Below, piece by piece: positions 42,182-51,760 of a DNA stretch of 64,000 nt (positions within the stretch are counted from its first letter, which is position 1; every line of letters begins with the position of its first letter). The notes beneath the pieces were generated by a model. It saw only the letters and a program-made list of their open reading frames with translations, searched no databases and was not told the DNA's origin. The position numbers were made by a program, and so were the translations under genes. Source of the stretch: Streptomyces colonosanans (GTDB lineage Bacteria > Actinomycetota > Actinomycetes > Streptomycetales > Streptomycetaceae). The stretch lies in assembly GCF_001866645.1 (NCBI RefSeq), contig NZ_MLYP01000050.1:62001-126000 (forward strand), read 5' to 3'.

Positions 42182-43015
42182 CTATTCTTCCACGCCCTCT
42201 GGCCTGCGCCAAAATCGGCCGTACGACTTTCCCTCCGGATCCGGCGCCCAGCCCAGGATGGAGAGCATCTCGCGGTCCTTCTTGTCGAAGGCGGAGGGGT
42301 CGCAGCGCTCGATGAGGTCCGGCCGGTTGGCCGTCGTACGCCGAAGCGCCTCGTCCCGGCGCCAGCGGGCGATCCTGCCGTGGTGACCGCTGAGCAGCAC
42401 CTCGGGGATCTCCCGGCCGCGCCACTCGGGCGGTTTGGTGTAGACGGGCCCTTCGAGGAGGTTCGCCATCGCGCCGGGGGCGAAGGAGTCGTCCCGGTGG
42501 GACTCGGCGTTGCCCAGGACGCCCGGCAGCAGCCGGGCCACCGCCTCCGTGACGACGAGGACGGCCGCCTCGCCTCCGGCGAGGACGTAGTCGCCGATGG
42601 ACACCTCGTACACGGGCATCCGGGTCGCGTACTCGTCGATGACGCGGCGGTCGATGCCCTCGTAGCGGGCCGGGGTGAAGACCAGCCACGGACGTTCGGA
42701 CAGCTCGACGGCGAGCTCCTGGGTGAAGGGGCGCCCGCTGGGGGTCGGCACGATCAGGGCGGGCGCACGGGAGCCGGCCTCGTACCCGTCGGCCAGGAGG
42801 TCGTCCAGGGCCTCGCCCCAGGGGTCGGTCTTCATGACCATGCCGGGGCCGCCGCCGTACGGGGTGTCGTCGACGGTGTGGTGGCGGTCGTGTGTCCAGG
42901 AACGCAGATCGTGCACGTGGACGTCCAGCTGCCCCCGTGCGCGTGCCTTGCCGACGAGGGAGACGTTCAGCGGTTCCAGGTACTCGGGGAAGATCGTGAC
43001 GACGTCGAGCCGCAT
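42182..43015 (-). CDS. trmD: tRNA (guanine37-N1)-methyltransferase
   Basis: 277-residue SPOUT enzyme that methylates G37 of tRNAs. The N-terminal MRLDVVTIFPEYLEPLNVSL, the VDDTPYGGGPGMVMK loop and the knotted SAM site (YEGIDRRVID ... YVLAGGEAAVLVVTEAV) are complete, with the C-terminal domain ending in the basic LIERCDPSAFDKKDREML. Overlaps the rimM stop by one base. Confidence 0.96.
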   Translation of the reverse strand: MRLDVVTIFPEYLEPLNVSLVGKARARGQLDVHVHDLRSWTHDRHHTVDDTPYGGGPGMVMKTDPWGEALDDLLADGYEAGSRAPALIVPTPSGRPFTQELAVELSERPWLVFTPARYEGIDRRVIDEYATRMPVYEVSIGDYVLAGGEAAVLVVTEAVARLLPGVLGNAESHRDDSFAPGAMANLLEGPVYTKPPEWRGREIPEVLLSGHHGRIARWRRDEALRRTTANRPDLIERCDPSAFDKKDREMLSILGWAPDPEGKSYGRFWRRPEGVEE

Positions 43016-43557
43016 TACGCCTCTTCCCGCGAGGACGCGATCTCTGCCCTGTCGTCGATCAGGCCCGGCGGCGGGTCGATGACCGCCCGCTGCTCCTCCA
43101 GGTCGATCTCGGTGACGATCTCCTGGACGAACGGGATCAGAACCTCGGTCCCGTCCGGGCGCTCCACCACGAACAGGTCCTGGGAGGGCAGGTGTGAGAT
43201 CTCGGTGATCCGGCCGATCTCCACGCCGTCCACGGTCACGACATCAAGGTCCATCAACTGATGGTCGTAGTACTCGTCCTCACCCTCGGGGAGTTCCGCC
43301 GGATCGATCTCGGCGATCAGGAGGGTGTTGCGGAGGGCCTCGGCGGCGTTGCGGTCCCGGACGCCTTCGAAGCGCAGGAGCAGACGTCCGCTGTGTACCC
43401 GGCCGGTTTCGATGGTGAGCGGACCCGCGGATGCGGGATCGGTGGCCAGTACCGCGCCGGGGGCGAGTCTGAGCTCCGGCTCGTCGGTGCGTACCTCAAC
43501 GGTGACCTCGCCCTTGATGCCATGGGCGCGGCCGATCCGTGCGACTACCAGCTGCAC
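43015..43557 (-). CDS. rimM: 16S rRNA processing protein RimM
   Basis: 180-residue assembly factor that binds S19 and helps 30S maturation. Conserved N-terminal VVARIGRAHGIKGEV and the PRC-barrel domain (YYDHQLMDLDVVTVDGVEIG) followed by LIPFVQEIV. Standard place between the KH protein and trmD. Confidence 0.95.
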   Translation of the reverse strand: MQLVVARIGRAHGIKGEVTVEVRTDEPELRLAPGAVLATDPASAGPLTIETGRVHSGRLLLRFEGVRDRNAAEALRNTLLIAEIDPAELPEGEDEYYDHQLMDLDVVTVDGVEIGRITEISHLPSQDLFVVERPDGTEVLIPFVQEIVTEIDLEEQRAVIDPPPGLIDDRAEIASSREEA

Positions 43558-43639
43558 TTCTGAAGATCTCCTGTCGTACGACTACGGGCCGGGGACGGCC
43601 CACTGGCCCTCCCCGGCCCGAGCCGGTGCTGCGATGCGT

Positions 43640-43879
43640 TCAGCGGACGTGGTCCACGTCGACGAGGTCGACGCGGACACCACGGCCGCCGATGGCGCCC
43701 ACGACGGTGCGCAGGGCGCGTGCGGTGCGGCCGTTGCGACCGATCACCTTGCCGAGGTCGTCGGGGTGGACCCGGACCTCCAGTACGCGCCCGCGGCGCA
43801 GGTTGCGCGAGGCCACCTGCACATCGTCAGGGTTGTCGACGATGCCCTTCACGAGGTGCTCGAGCGCCTCTTCGAGCAT
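43640..43879 (-). CDS. KH-domain RNA-binding protein (UPF0109/KhpA type)
   Basis: 79 residues, one KH domain with the GXXG loop as GRNG in VHPDDLGKVIGRNGRTAR. KhpA-like proteins bind RNA and are invariably next to rpsP in Gram-positives. Starts 2 bp after the rpsP stop, indicating co-translation. Confidence 0.93.
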   Translation of the reverse strand: MLEEALEHLVKGIVDNPDDVQVASRNLRRGRVLEVRVHPDDLGKVIGRNGRTARALRTVVGAIGGRGVRVDLVDVDHVR

Positions 43880-43881
43880 GC

Positions 43882-44304
43882 TCAGGCCTCGGTCGACTCG
43901 GAGGACTCAGCGGCAGCCTCGTCCTTCTTCTCGGCCTTCTTCTTCTGGGTGATCGCCTCACCCTTGCCCTGGTCCTCGCCGCCAAGAGCCTCGAACGACG
44001 GACGCGCCGCCTTGGGCTCGGCCACCAGCAGCGGCGCCGGGGCGGGCTCGCCCTTGAACTTCTGCCAGTCGCCGGTCTTCTTCAGGATGGCGAGCACGGG
44101 CTCGGTCGGCTGGGCGCCGACGGAGAGCCAGTACGCCACGCGCTCGGCGTTGACCTCGATGACCGAGGGGTTGTACGTCGGGTGGTACTTGCCGATCTCC
44201 TCGATCGCACGGCCGTCACGGCGGGTGCGGGAGTCGGCGACGACGATGCGGTAGTGAGGCGAACGGATCTTGCCCAGACGCTTCAGCTTGATCTTGACTG
44301 CCAC
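43882..44304 (-). CDS. rpsP: 30S ribosomal protein S16 with C-terminal extension
   Basis: 140 residues; the S16 core MAVKIKLKRLGKIRSPHYRI through YHPTYNPSVIEVN and ILKKTGDW is followed by about 50 extra residues rich in Ala, Glu and Lys, common in actinobacteria. First gene of the rpsP-KH-rimM-trmD-rplS-sip operon. Confidence 0.96.
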   Translation of the reverse strand: MAVKIKLKRLGKIRSPHYRIVVADSRTRRDGRAIEEIGKYHPTYNPSVIEVNAERVAYWLSVGAQPTEPVLAILKKTGDWQKFKGEPAPAPLLVAEPKAARPSFEALGGEDQGKGEAITQKKKAEKKDEAAAESSESTEA

Positions 44305-44604
44305 GGGAGTGGGTTCTCCTGGATTTGACGTGGTAGGGCACGGCGGGTCAGCCGCGTGGGGTTGCGGTACCCGAGTGCCCGATGGACGCGTCAGCCGGAG
44401 GAGAGAGGGGTCCTATGCGGCTGTCGAGTACAGCTGACCATTGTGCCACACGCTGCCGGCGTCCCGACCGCGAGGGATGCACCCGGGCATGACTGAGAGG
44501 CACCCGGCGCCGAGGTCCCGAGCGTGGATCACCTCACCCGGCGCACGCAGGGTGCCGTCACGGCCGCGACGAAACGAGGTACGGCTGCCACGAGCAGCCG
44601 TACC
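44305..44604. other. Intergenic leader of rpsP and 3-prime side of the zinc-protein gene
   Basis: 300 bp without a gene. It holds the rpsP leader and promoter region on the minus strand (no clear -10/-35 pair seen) and a terminator hairpin at its right end. Confidence 0.7.
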
Positions 44605-44606
44605 TC
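44576..44606 (-). terminator. Terminator hairpin at the end of the HExxH zinc-protein gene
   Basis: GAGGTACGGCTGC (44576-44588) and GCAGCCGTACCTC (44594-44606) form a perfect 13-bp stem with loop CACGA; the stop codon lies within its outer arm. Confidence 0.78.
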
Positions 44607-45201
44607 AGCTCGCCGCCGCTCCCACCGGCTCCGGGATGCGGAACGGCTTCCCGCAGCCGCCGCACACGATCGGGGCCTGGGCCAGGACCGACGGGACCAC
44701 GCGGACGTTGCGACCGCAGTCGCAGACGGCCTTGACGCGGACACCGCCCCCGGAGGAGCCATGCCGGGCGGCCGGGCCCCGGAAGGTGCGGGCCGTGTCC
44801 GCGGCGGTCGCCGCCGAGTGGGCCTTCAGTGCGCGCTGGAGCCGCTCGATCGTCGGGCGGTAGCGCCGCTTCGCCTCGGGGTTGAGCGTGACCAGGGAGA
44901 AGCCGCTGCTGGGGTGCGGTTCCTCGGGGTGGTCCAGACCCAACTCCTCGGCGATCGCGAGGAATCTGCGGTTGTGATAGCGGCCGGCGCGGGAGGTGTC
45001 GCGGACCCCGCGGGCGGCGGCGATGCCATGGACTGCCTCATGGAGCAGTCGCTCGAAAGAGAGTTCGTGCCCACAGGCGGACGACGACTCTCCGATCAGG
45101 GATTCGGGCGCGGCAAGATCCGGCAGCTCGGGGTGGTGCCGTTGAATATCGGCCCACGCCTGCGCCAGCTCTGCGGCGAGAACAGGTGGTGTCGTGCTCA
45201 C
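44605..45201 (-). CDS. SprT-like HExxH protein with C-terminal zinc ribbon
   Basis: 198 residues. HEAVH at residues 54-58 is an HExxH metalloprotease motif inside a helix (FERLLHEAVHGIAAARG), followed by a GRYHNRRFLAIAEELGL helix that could supply the third ligand. The C-terminus has CDCGR and CGGCGK pairs 20 residues apart, a zinc-ribbon pattern. This combination resembles SprT/Spartan-like families and small phage or plasmid relatives, but I cannot assign a substrate. Its promoter region (45202-45300) contains an AT-rich run. Confidence 0.75.
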   Translation of the reverse strand: MSTTPPVLAAELAQAWADIQRHHPELPDLAAPESLIGESSSACGHELSFERLLHEAVHGIAAARGVRDTSRAGRYHNRRFLAIAEELGLDHPEEPHPSSGFSLVTLNPEAKRRYRPTIERLQRALKAHSAATAADTARTFRGPAARHGSSGGGVRVKAVCDCGRNVRVVPSVLAQAPIVCGGCGKPFRIPEPVGAAAS

Positions 45202-45390
45202 GTAATGACAACGAGCCTGGGTGCTCCCGTGTTCCTATTCCGGGGCATCCCAAATAAATTTGCACGTTCCCGCCAGTTGCCGCTGATGCGTCCTGACGAG
45301 GGCGGGTGCGCCGAACTGCGGAGAAGCCTCGCAGCTCGTACCAAGATGGTGCGTACACATGCGTACGTCCTGCCGTGTACACGAGGTCAG

Positions 45391-45421
45391 CGCATCGGGG
45401 GACCTGTGGTCCCCCGATGCG
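45391..45421 (-). terminator. Strong hairpin after the prolyl-tRNA synthetase gene
   Basis: CGCATCGGGGGACC (45391-45404) and GGTCCCCCGATGCG (45408-45421), perfect 14-base arms with loop TGT, 72 bases after the proS stop. Confidence 0.82.
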
Positions 45422-45492
45422 CAAGAGGCCTTTCGGTCGCCTGCTCCAAGCGGCATGCACAGCCCCGTGTACGCAGTCCCGGTACGCGAAGC

Positions 45493-46908
45493 TCAGTAAG
45501 CGCGCGCGACTACAGCGACGTTACCCGGTGCGTCGTCAGCGTCGGGAACCGCCCCGTCCTCGGCGACCAGACACCGTACGGTCACCGCGTGCTCCGCCAG
45601 CTTGGCCTCGCCGTCCTCGCCGAGGACGGCCCAGGGGATGCGCGCCCAGCCGCCCGCGGAGGTCGCCTCGACGGCCTCGTCGATCGTCGACACATCCGTC
45701 GTACGGGACTCGCGGCGCTCGCGCGACTGCTTCAGCAGGAGCGCCTGATCCTCTTCGAGGGTCCCGGGAAGCACATGGACGAGCGAGTCGATCGCCACCG
45801 GCTCCTTGCCGCCCGGGATGCGGCGGGCCAGCATCGCCGTGCCGCCCGCCAGGTCACGGGGGCCGATCTCGATGCGTACCGGCACGCCCTTGAGTTCCCA
45901 GTCGACGGCGCGACGGCCGAAGGGGATGTCGGTGCGGTCGTCGACGTGCACACGGAGACCGGCTGCCTTCAGCCGGTCCGAGAGTTCGCGGACCTTGGCC
46001 AGAACCGCATCATCGCCCTTGATCGCCAGAACAACGGCTTGAATGTGTGCCAGGCGCGGCGGGATCCGCAGGCCGTTGTCATCACCGTGCGTCATCGCCA
46101 GGGCACCGATCATGCGAGTGGTGGAGCCCCAGGAGGTCTGCCAGACATACTCCTGGACGCCGTCCTTCGACAGATACCGGGTGTTGAACGCCTTGGCGAA
46201 GTTCTGGCCCAGTTCGTGGCTGGTGGCCATCTGGAGGGCCTTGCCGTCACCCATCATGCTTTCGAGCGTGAGGGTGTTGAGGGCGCCGGCGAACCGCTCC
46301 TTGGCCGTCTTGCGACCGGAGACGAAGTCCACGGCGAGGACGTGCTCCAGGAAGTCCCCGTAGACGTTCCGCTGGATGTGAGCGGCGAAGTCCCGGGCCT
46401 CCTCGTACGTGGCGTGCGCGGTGTGGCCCTCCTGCCACAGGAATTCGGAGGTGCGCAGGAAGAGCCGCGGCCTGAGTTCCCAACGGACTACGTTGGCCCA
46501 CTGGTTGATCAGCAGCGGCAGGTCACGGTAGCTCTGCACCCACTTCGAGAAGTACTCGTTGATGATGGTCTCGGAGGTGGGGCGAACGACCGCGGGCTCC
46601 TCCAGCTCCTTGCCGCCCCCGTGCGTGACCACGGCGAGTTCCGGCGCGAAGCCCTCGACGTGGTCGGCCTCCCGGGTGAGGTACGACTGGGGGATCAGCA
46701 GCGGGAAGTACGCGTTCTGGGTGCCCGTCTCCTTGATGCGGCGGTCCATCTCCGCCTGCATCCGCTCCCACAGCCCGTACCCGTACGGTCGGATGACCAT
46801 GGTGCCGCGTACTGGCCCGTTGTCGGCCAGTTCGGCCTTGTTGATCAGATCCTGGTACCAGCGCGGGAAGTCTTCCGCACGGGGAGTGAGAACGGGTGCC
46901 TTGGACAT
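45493..46908 (-). CDS. proS: Prolyl-tRNA synthetase, archaeal/eukaryal (type 3) form
   Basis: Charges tRNA-Pro; 471 residues, clearly shorter than the usual bacterial ProRS of about 570 residues and lacking its inserted editing domain. Class II motifs: motif 1 GTMVIRPYGYGLWERMQ, motif 2 VVRWELRPRLFLRTSEFLW with QEGHTAHA, motif 3 near GLRIPPRLAHIQAVV. The C-terminus ends in ARAY as in type 3 enzymes but lacks the zinc cysteines. ATG 46908 is chosen from motif position; the ribosome site is weak. It lies divergent to a methyltransferase-like gene. If the genome also has a bacterial-type proS, this is a duplicate, possibly a resistance form. Confidence 0.9.
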   Translation of the reverse strand: MSKAPVLTPRAEDFPRWYQDLINKAELADNGPVRGTMVIRPYGYGLWERMQAEMDRRIKETGTQNAYFPLLIPQSYLTREADHVEGFAPELAVVTHGGGKELEEPAVVRPTSETIINEYFSKWVQSYRDLPLLINQWANVVRWELRPRLFLRTSEFLWQEGHTAHATYEEARDFAAHIQRNVYGDFLEHVLAVDFVSGRKTAKERFAGALNTLTLESMMGDGKALQMATSHELGQNFAKAFNTRYLSKDGVQEYVWQTSWGSTTRMIGALAMTHGDDNGLRIPPRLAHIQAVVLAIKGDDAVLAKVRELSDRLKAAGLRVHVDDRTDIPFGRRAVDWELKGVPVRIEIGPRDLAGGTAMLARRIPGGKEPVAIDSLVHVLPGTLEEDQALLLKQSRERRESRTTDVSTIDEAVEATSAGGWARIPWAVLGEDGEAKLAEHAVTVRCLVAEDGAVPDADDAPGNVAVVARAY

Positions 46909-47084
46909 GGCGCGATGGTACGGGGACACCTCCCCGCGCCGTGCGTTTTTTGTCACCCGGCAGTGAGTCGGGGCGCACACCCCGCTCACAAGGAGTGCGG
47001 CACACCCCCTGGACGCCACGACGGGCGCGGAGTTTCCTGACATACGGGGTCAGCGTCAACTCTCGGCGGATTGGGGCGCTTTCG

Positions 47085-47936
47085 ATGACACCTGCGGGCG
47101 TACGGCAGCACCTCCCCCGGACGGGACCGGCTCTTGGCGTGGACCGGAGTGCACGCGCGCGTGACTGGGCCGAGATACAGGAGCGGATGCTCGTACCGCT
47201 CTACGAGGCCGTCCACGAACGGCTGGAGGTGGGCCGCGGGACACGGCTGCTCGGGCTCGGGTGCGGCGCGGGCCTCGCGCTGCTGCTGGCCGCTTCCCGG
47301 GGTGCCTCGGTCACCGGTGTCGACTCCGGCGCCCGAGAACGGCTGGCCCTCGCCCGCGAGCGGCTGCGGCCCGGGCACGCCGCGCGTGCGACCGCCCGGA
47401 TCATCGAAGGCTCCCCGCGGGACGCGGCGCCCGCCCCCGCTGAGCCGGCGTACAACCTGCTGACCGTCTTCGAGCCGGCCGGGTGCGCGACCGGTGATAT
47501 CGAGGGTCTTGAGGAACGGCTCGCGGCGGCCACACCGCTCACCGAACGCGGAACGCCCGTGGTGCTCGTCGGATGGGGTCCGCCGGAGCGGTGCAGCACC
47601 TCGTCCGTGCTGCGCGTCGCCACCAAACTGGCCGATCCCCTGCGCGGTGGGGGCGGCCTGCGCCGGGCACGCCGCGACGACCTGGAGGAGGCCGCACAAC
47701 GCTGCGGGCTCCGTCCGGAAGGGTCGGGGCGGGTCGCCTGCCCCTTCGGGTACGCCGACATGGACAGCGCGATGCGGGGCATGCTGTCGTCCGGGCTCTT
47801 CGACGCGGCCGTCGAGGCCACGGACCAGGCGCAGGTCGACAAGGAGCTGACGGAGGCACTGCACCCGCACCGGCGGGCGGACGGGACGGTGTGGATGCCG
47901 AATGTGTTCCGCTACCTGATCGCGCGCACCCCCTGA
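47085..47936 (+). CDS. SAM-dependent methyltransferase-like protein
   Basis: About 283 residues. A Rossmann-type SAM site reads LLGLGCGAGLALLLAASRGASVTGVD, with a following acidic residue, and a predicted C-terminal domain covers the substrate (YADMDSAMRGMLSSGL). The ATG at 47085 has GGGGCG upstream; the frame continues open on both sides. It converges with ftsH (33 bp between stops). Substrate unknown. Confidence 0.8.
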   Translation: MTPAGVRQHLPRTGPALGVDRSARARDWAEIQERMLVPLYEAVHERLEVGRGTRLLGLGCGAGLALLLAASRGASVTGVDSGARERLALARERLRPGHAARATARIIEGSPRDAAPAPAEPAYNLLTVFEPAGCATGDIEGLEERLAAATPLTERGTPVVLVGWGPPERCSTSSVLRVATKLADPLRGGGGLRRARRDDLEEAAQRCGLRPEGSGRVACPFGYADMDSAMRGMLSSGLFDAAVEATDQAQVDKELTEALHPHRRADGTVWMPNVFRYLIARTP

Positions 47937-47969
47937 GCGATCGCGCCCCTCCCGCTGACGCCCGGGTGC

Positions 47970-49895
<1,926 letters not shown>

Positions 49896-49934
49896 ACGTC
49901 GGACGGTACGGCAAGCGGCAGGGCCCGGCACGCG

Positions 49935-49968
49935 CTGGGGGCGCCCTTGTGGAGAAGGGCGCCCCCAG
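49935..49968 (-). terminator. Terminator hairpin after ffh
   Basis: CTGGGGGCGCCCTT (49935-49948) and AAGGGCGCCCCCAG (49955-49968), perfect 14-base arms around GTGGAG, 22 bases after the ffh stop and before ftsH. Confidence 0.85.
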
Positions 49969-49990
49969 CCTCATGGGTGACCGATGTCCG

Positions 49991-51541
49991 TCAGCCCATG
50001 AACTTCTTGAACTCGTCCGGCAGCTCGAAGTCCTGGCCGCTCTGCTGCGGCAGGCCGAGGGCACCGGAGCCCTGGGCCGCCGCCTCGCGGCGCTGCGCCG
50101 CCTCCAGCTCCTGCTGCTTGCGCTTCATCGGGTTGCCGGAGCGCTGCTTGCCCTTGGCCTTCTTCGGCTGCTTCTTCGTCCGACCGGGGCCGCCGCCCAT
50201 GCCCGGGATACCCGGCATACCCGGCATACCGCCGCCCTGGGCCAGGCGGGACATCATCTTGCGCGCTTCGAAGAACCGCTCGACCAGGTTCTTCACCGCG
50301 CTGACCTCGACACCGGAACCCTTGGCGATACGGGCGCGGCGCGATCCGTTGATGATCGTCGGGTCCTGGCGTTCGCCCGGGGTCATCGACTTGATGATCG
50401 CGGACACACGGTCGACGTCCCGCTCGTCGAAGTTGTTGATCTGGTCCTTGATCTGGCCCATGCCCGGGAGCATGCCGAGCAGCTTGCTGATGCTGCCCAT
50501 CTTCCTGACCTGTTCCATCTGGGACAGGAAGTCGTCGAGCGTGAAGTCCTGGCCCTTCTTGGACGCCAGCTTGGAGGCCATCTTCTCGGCCTCTTCTTGG
50601 CTGAACGTCTTCTCCGCCTGCTCGATCAGGGTGAGCAGGTCACCCATGTCGAGGATGCGGGAGGCCATCCGGTCCGGGTGGAAGGCGTCGAAGTCGTCGA
50701 GCTTCTCACCGTTCGACGCGAACATGATCGGCTTGCCGGTCATCTGGCGGATCGACAGTGCCGCACCACCGCGGGCGTCACCGTCGAGCTTGGAGAGCAC
50801 CACGCCGTCGAAGCCGACGCCGTCGCGGAAGGCCTCCGCCGTGTTGACGGCGTCCTGACCGATCATCGCGTCGACGACGAACAGGATCTCGTCGGGGCCG
50901 ATCGCGTCCCGGATGTCCGCGGCCTGCTGCATCATCTCCTGGTCGATGCCGAGGCGGCCGGCGGTGTCCACGATCACGATGTCGTGGACCTTGGTCTTCG
51001 CGTGGTCGATGGAGTCCTTGGCGACCTTGACCGGGTCACCGACGCCGTTGCCCGGCTCCGGCGCGAAGACGGCCACGCCCGCCCGCTCGGCGACGACGCT
51101 CAGCTGGTTGACCGCGTTCGGGCGCTGGAGGTCGGCGGCGACCAGCAGCGGCGAGTGACCCTGCTCCTTGAGCCACTTGGCGAGCTTGCCCGCGAGGGTC
51201 GTCTTACCGGCACCCTGCAGACCGGCGAGCATGATCACGGTCGGGGGCTGCTTGGCGAAGCGAAGGCGGCGGGTCTCGCCGCCGAGGATCGTGACCAGCT
51301 CCTCGTTGACGATCTTGAGGACCTGCTGGGCGGGGTTCAGCGCCTTGGAGACCTCGACGCCGAGGGCGCGCTCCTTGATGCTCTTGATGAACGTGCGCAC
51401 GACAGGGAGGGCGACGTCGGCTTCGAGCAGCGCGATGCGGATCTCACGCGCCGTGGCGTCGATGTCCGCTTCGCTCAGCCGGCCTTTCCCGCGGAGGTTT
51501 TTGAAAGTCGCGCTGAGGCGGTCGGAGAGGGTGTCGAACAC
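49991..51541 (-). CDS. ffh: Signal recognition particle protein Ffh
   Basis: 516-residue SRP GTPase. N domain (VFDTLSDRLSATFKNLRGKG), G domain with GLQGAGKTTLAGKLA, VDTAGRLGID and LSKLDGDARGG, and a methionine-rich M domain (LLGMLPGMGQI, then GGGMPGMPGIPGMGGGPG repeats) that binds signal sequences and SRP RNA, followed by a basic tail. The GTG at 51541 gives the family N-terminus; the longer open frame upstream has no homology. Partner receptor ftsY lies at 59062-60264. Confidence 0.96.
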   Translation of the reverse strand: MFDTLSDRLSATFKNLRGKGRLSEADIDATAREIRIALLEADVALPVVRTFIKSIKERALGVEVSKALNPAQQVLKIVNEELVTILGGETRRLRFAKQPPTVIMLAGLQGAGKTTLAGKLAKWLKEQGHSPLLVAADLQRPNAVNQLSVVAERAGVAVFAPEPGNGVGDPVKVAKDSIDHAKTKVHDIVIVDTAGRLGIDQEMMQQAADIRDAIGPDEILFVVDAMIGQDAVNTAEAFRDGVGFDGVVLSKLDGDARGGAALSIRQMTGKPIMFASNGEKLDDFDAFHPDRMASRILDMGDLLTLIEQAEKTFSQEEAEKMASKLASKKGQDFTLDDFLSQMEQVRKMGSISKLLGMLPGMGQIKDQINNFDERDVDRVSAIIKSMTPGERQDPTIINGSRRARIAKGSGVEVSAVKNLVERFFEARKMMSRLAQGGGMPGMPGIPGMGGGPGRTKKQPKKAKGKQRSGNPMKRKQQELEAAQRREAAAQGSGALGLPQQSGQDFELPDEFKKFMG

Positions 51542-51760
51542 GGCGGCGTCGGTCCTCGGAGTCGGGGTCGTTTCGGGCTGCCTCCAGGGTATCCGGCCGC
51601 GCAAGCAATTCGTCCCCGCCCGCCGAGCCGAGCGGGAAGGGACGTCCACCCTGCGGACGCGGGGCACAGCCTGCGTCCCTCTCGGCCTCGAGGAGACGGC
51701 CCGGAACAGCCCCTCGGCTACGAAGACCCCGTCACGTGCACACATGACATGACCACACGG

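Noticed and set aside
40418..43261. 947-residue plus-strand open frame
   Set aside because: Antisense shadow of sipX, sipW, rplS and trmD, all of which are well supported on the minus strand.
45202..45492. Possible tRNA or small RNA gene
   Set aside because: No cloverleaf with a T-arm or CCA-compatible acceptor was found; the only strong structure is the terminator of proS.
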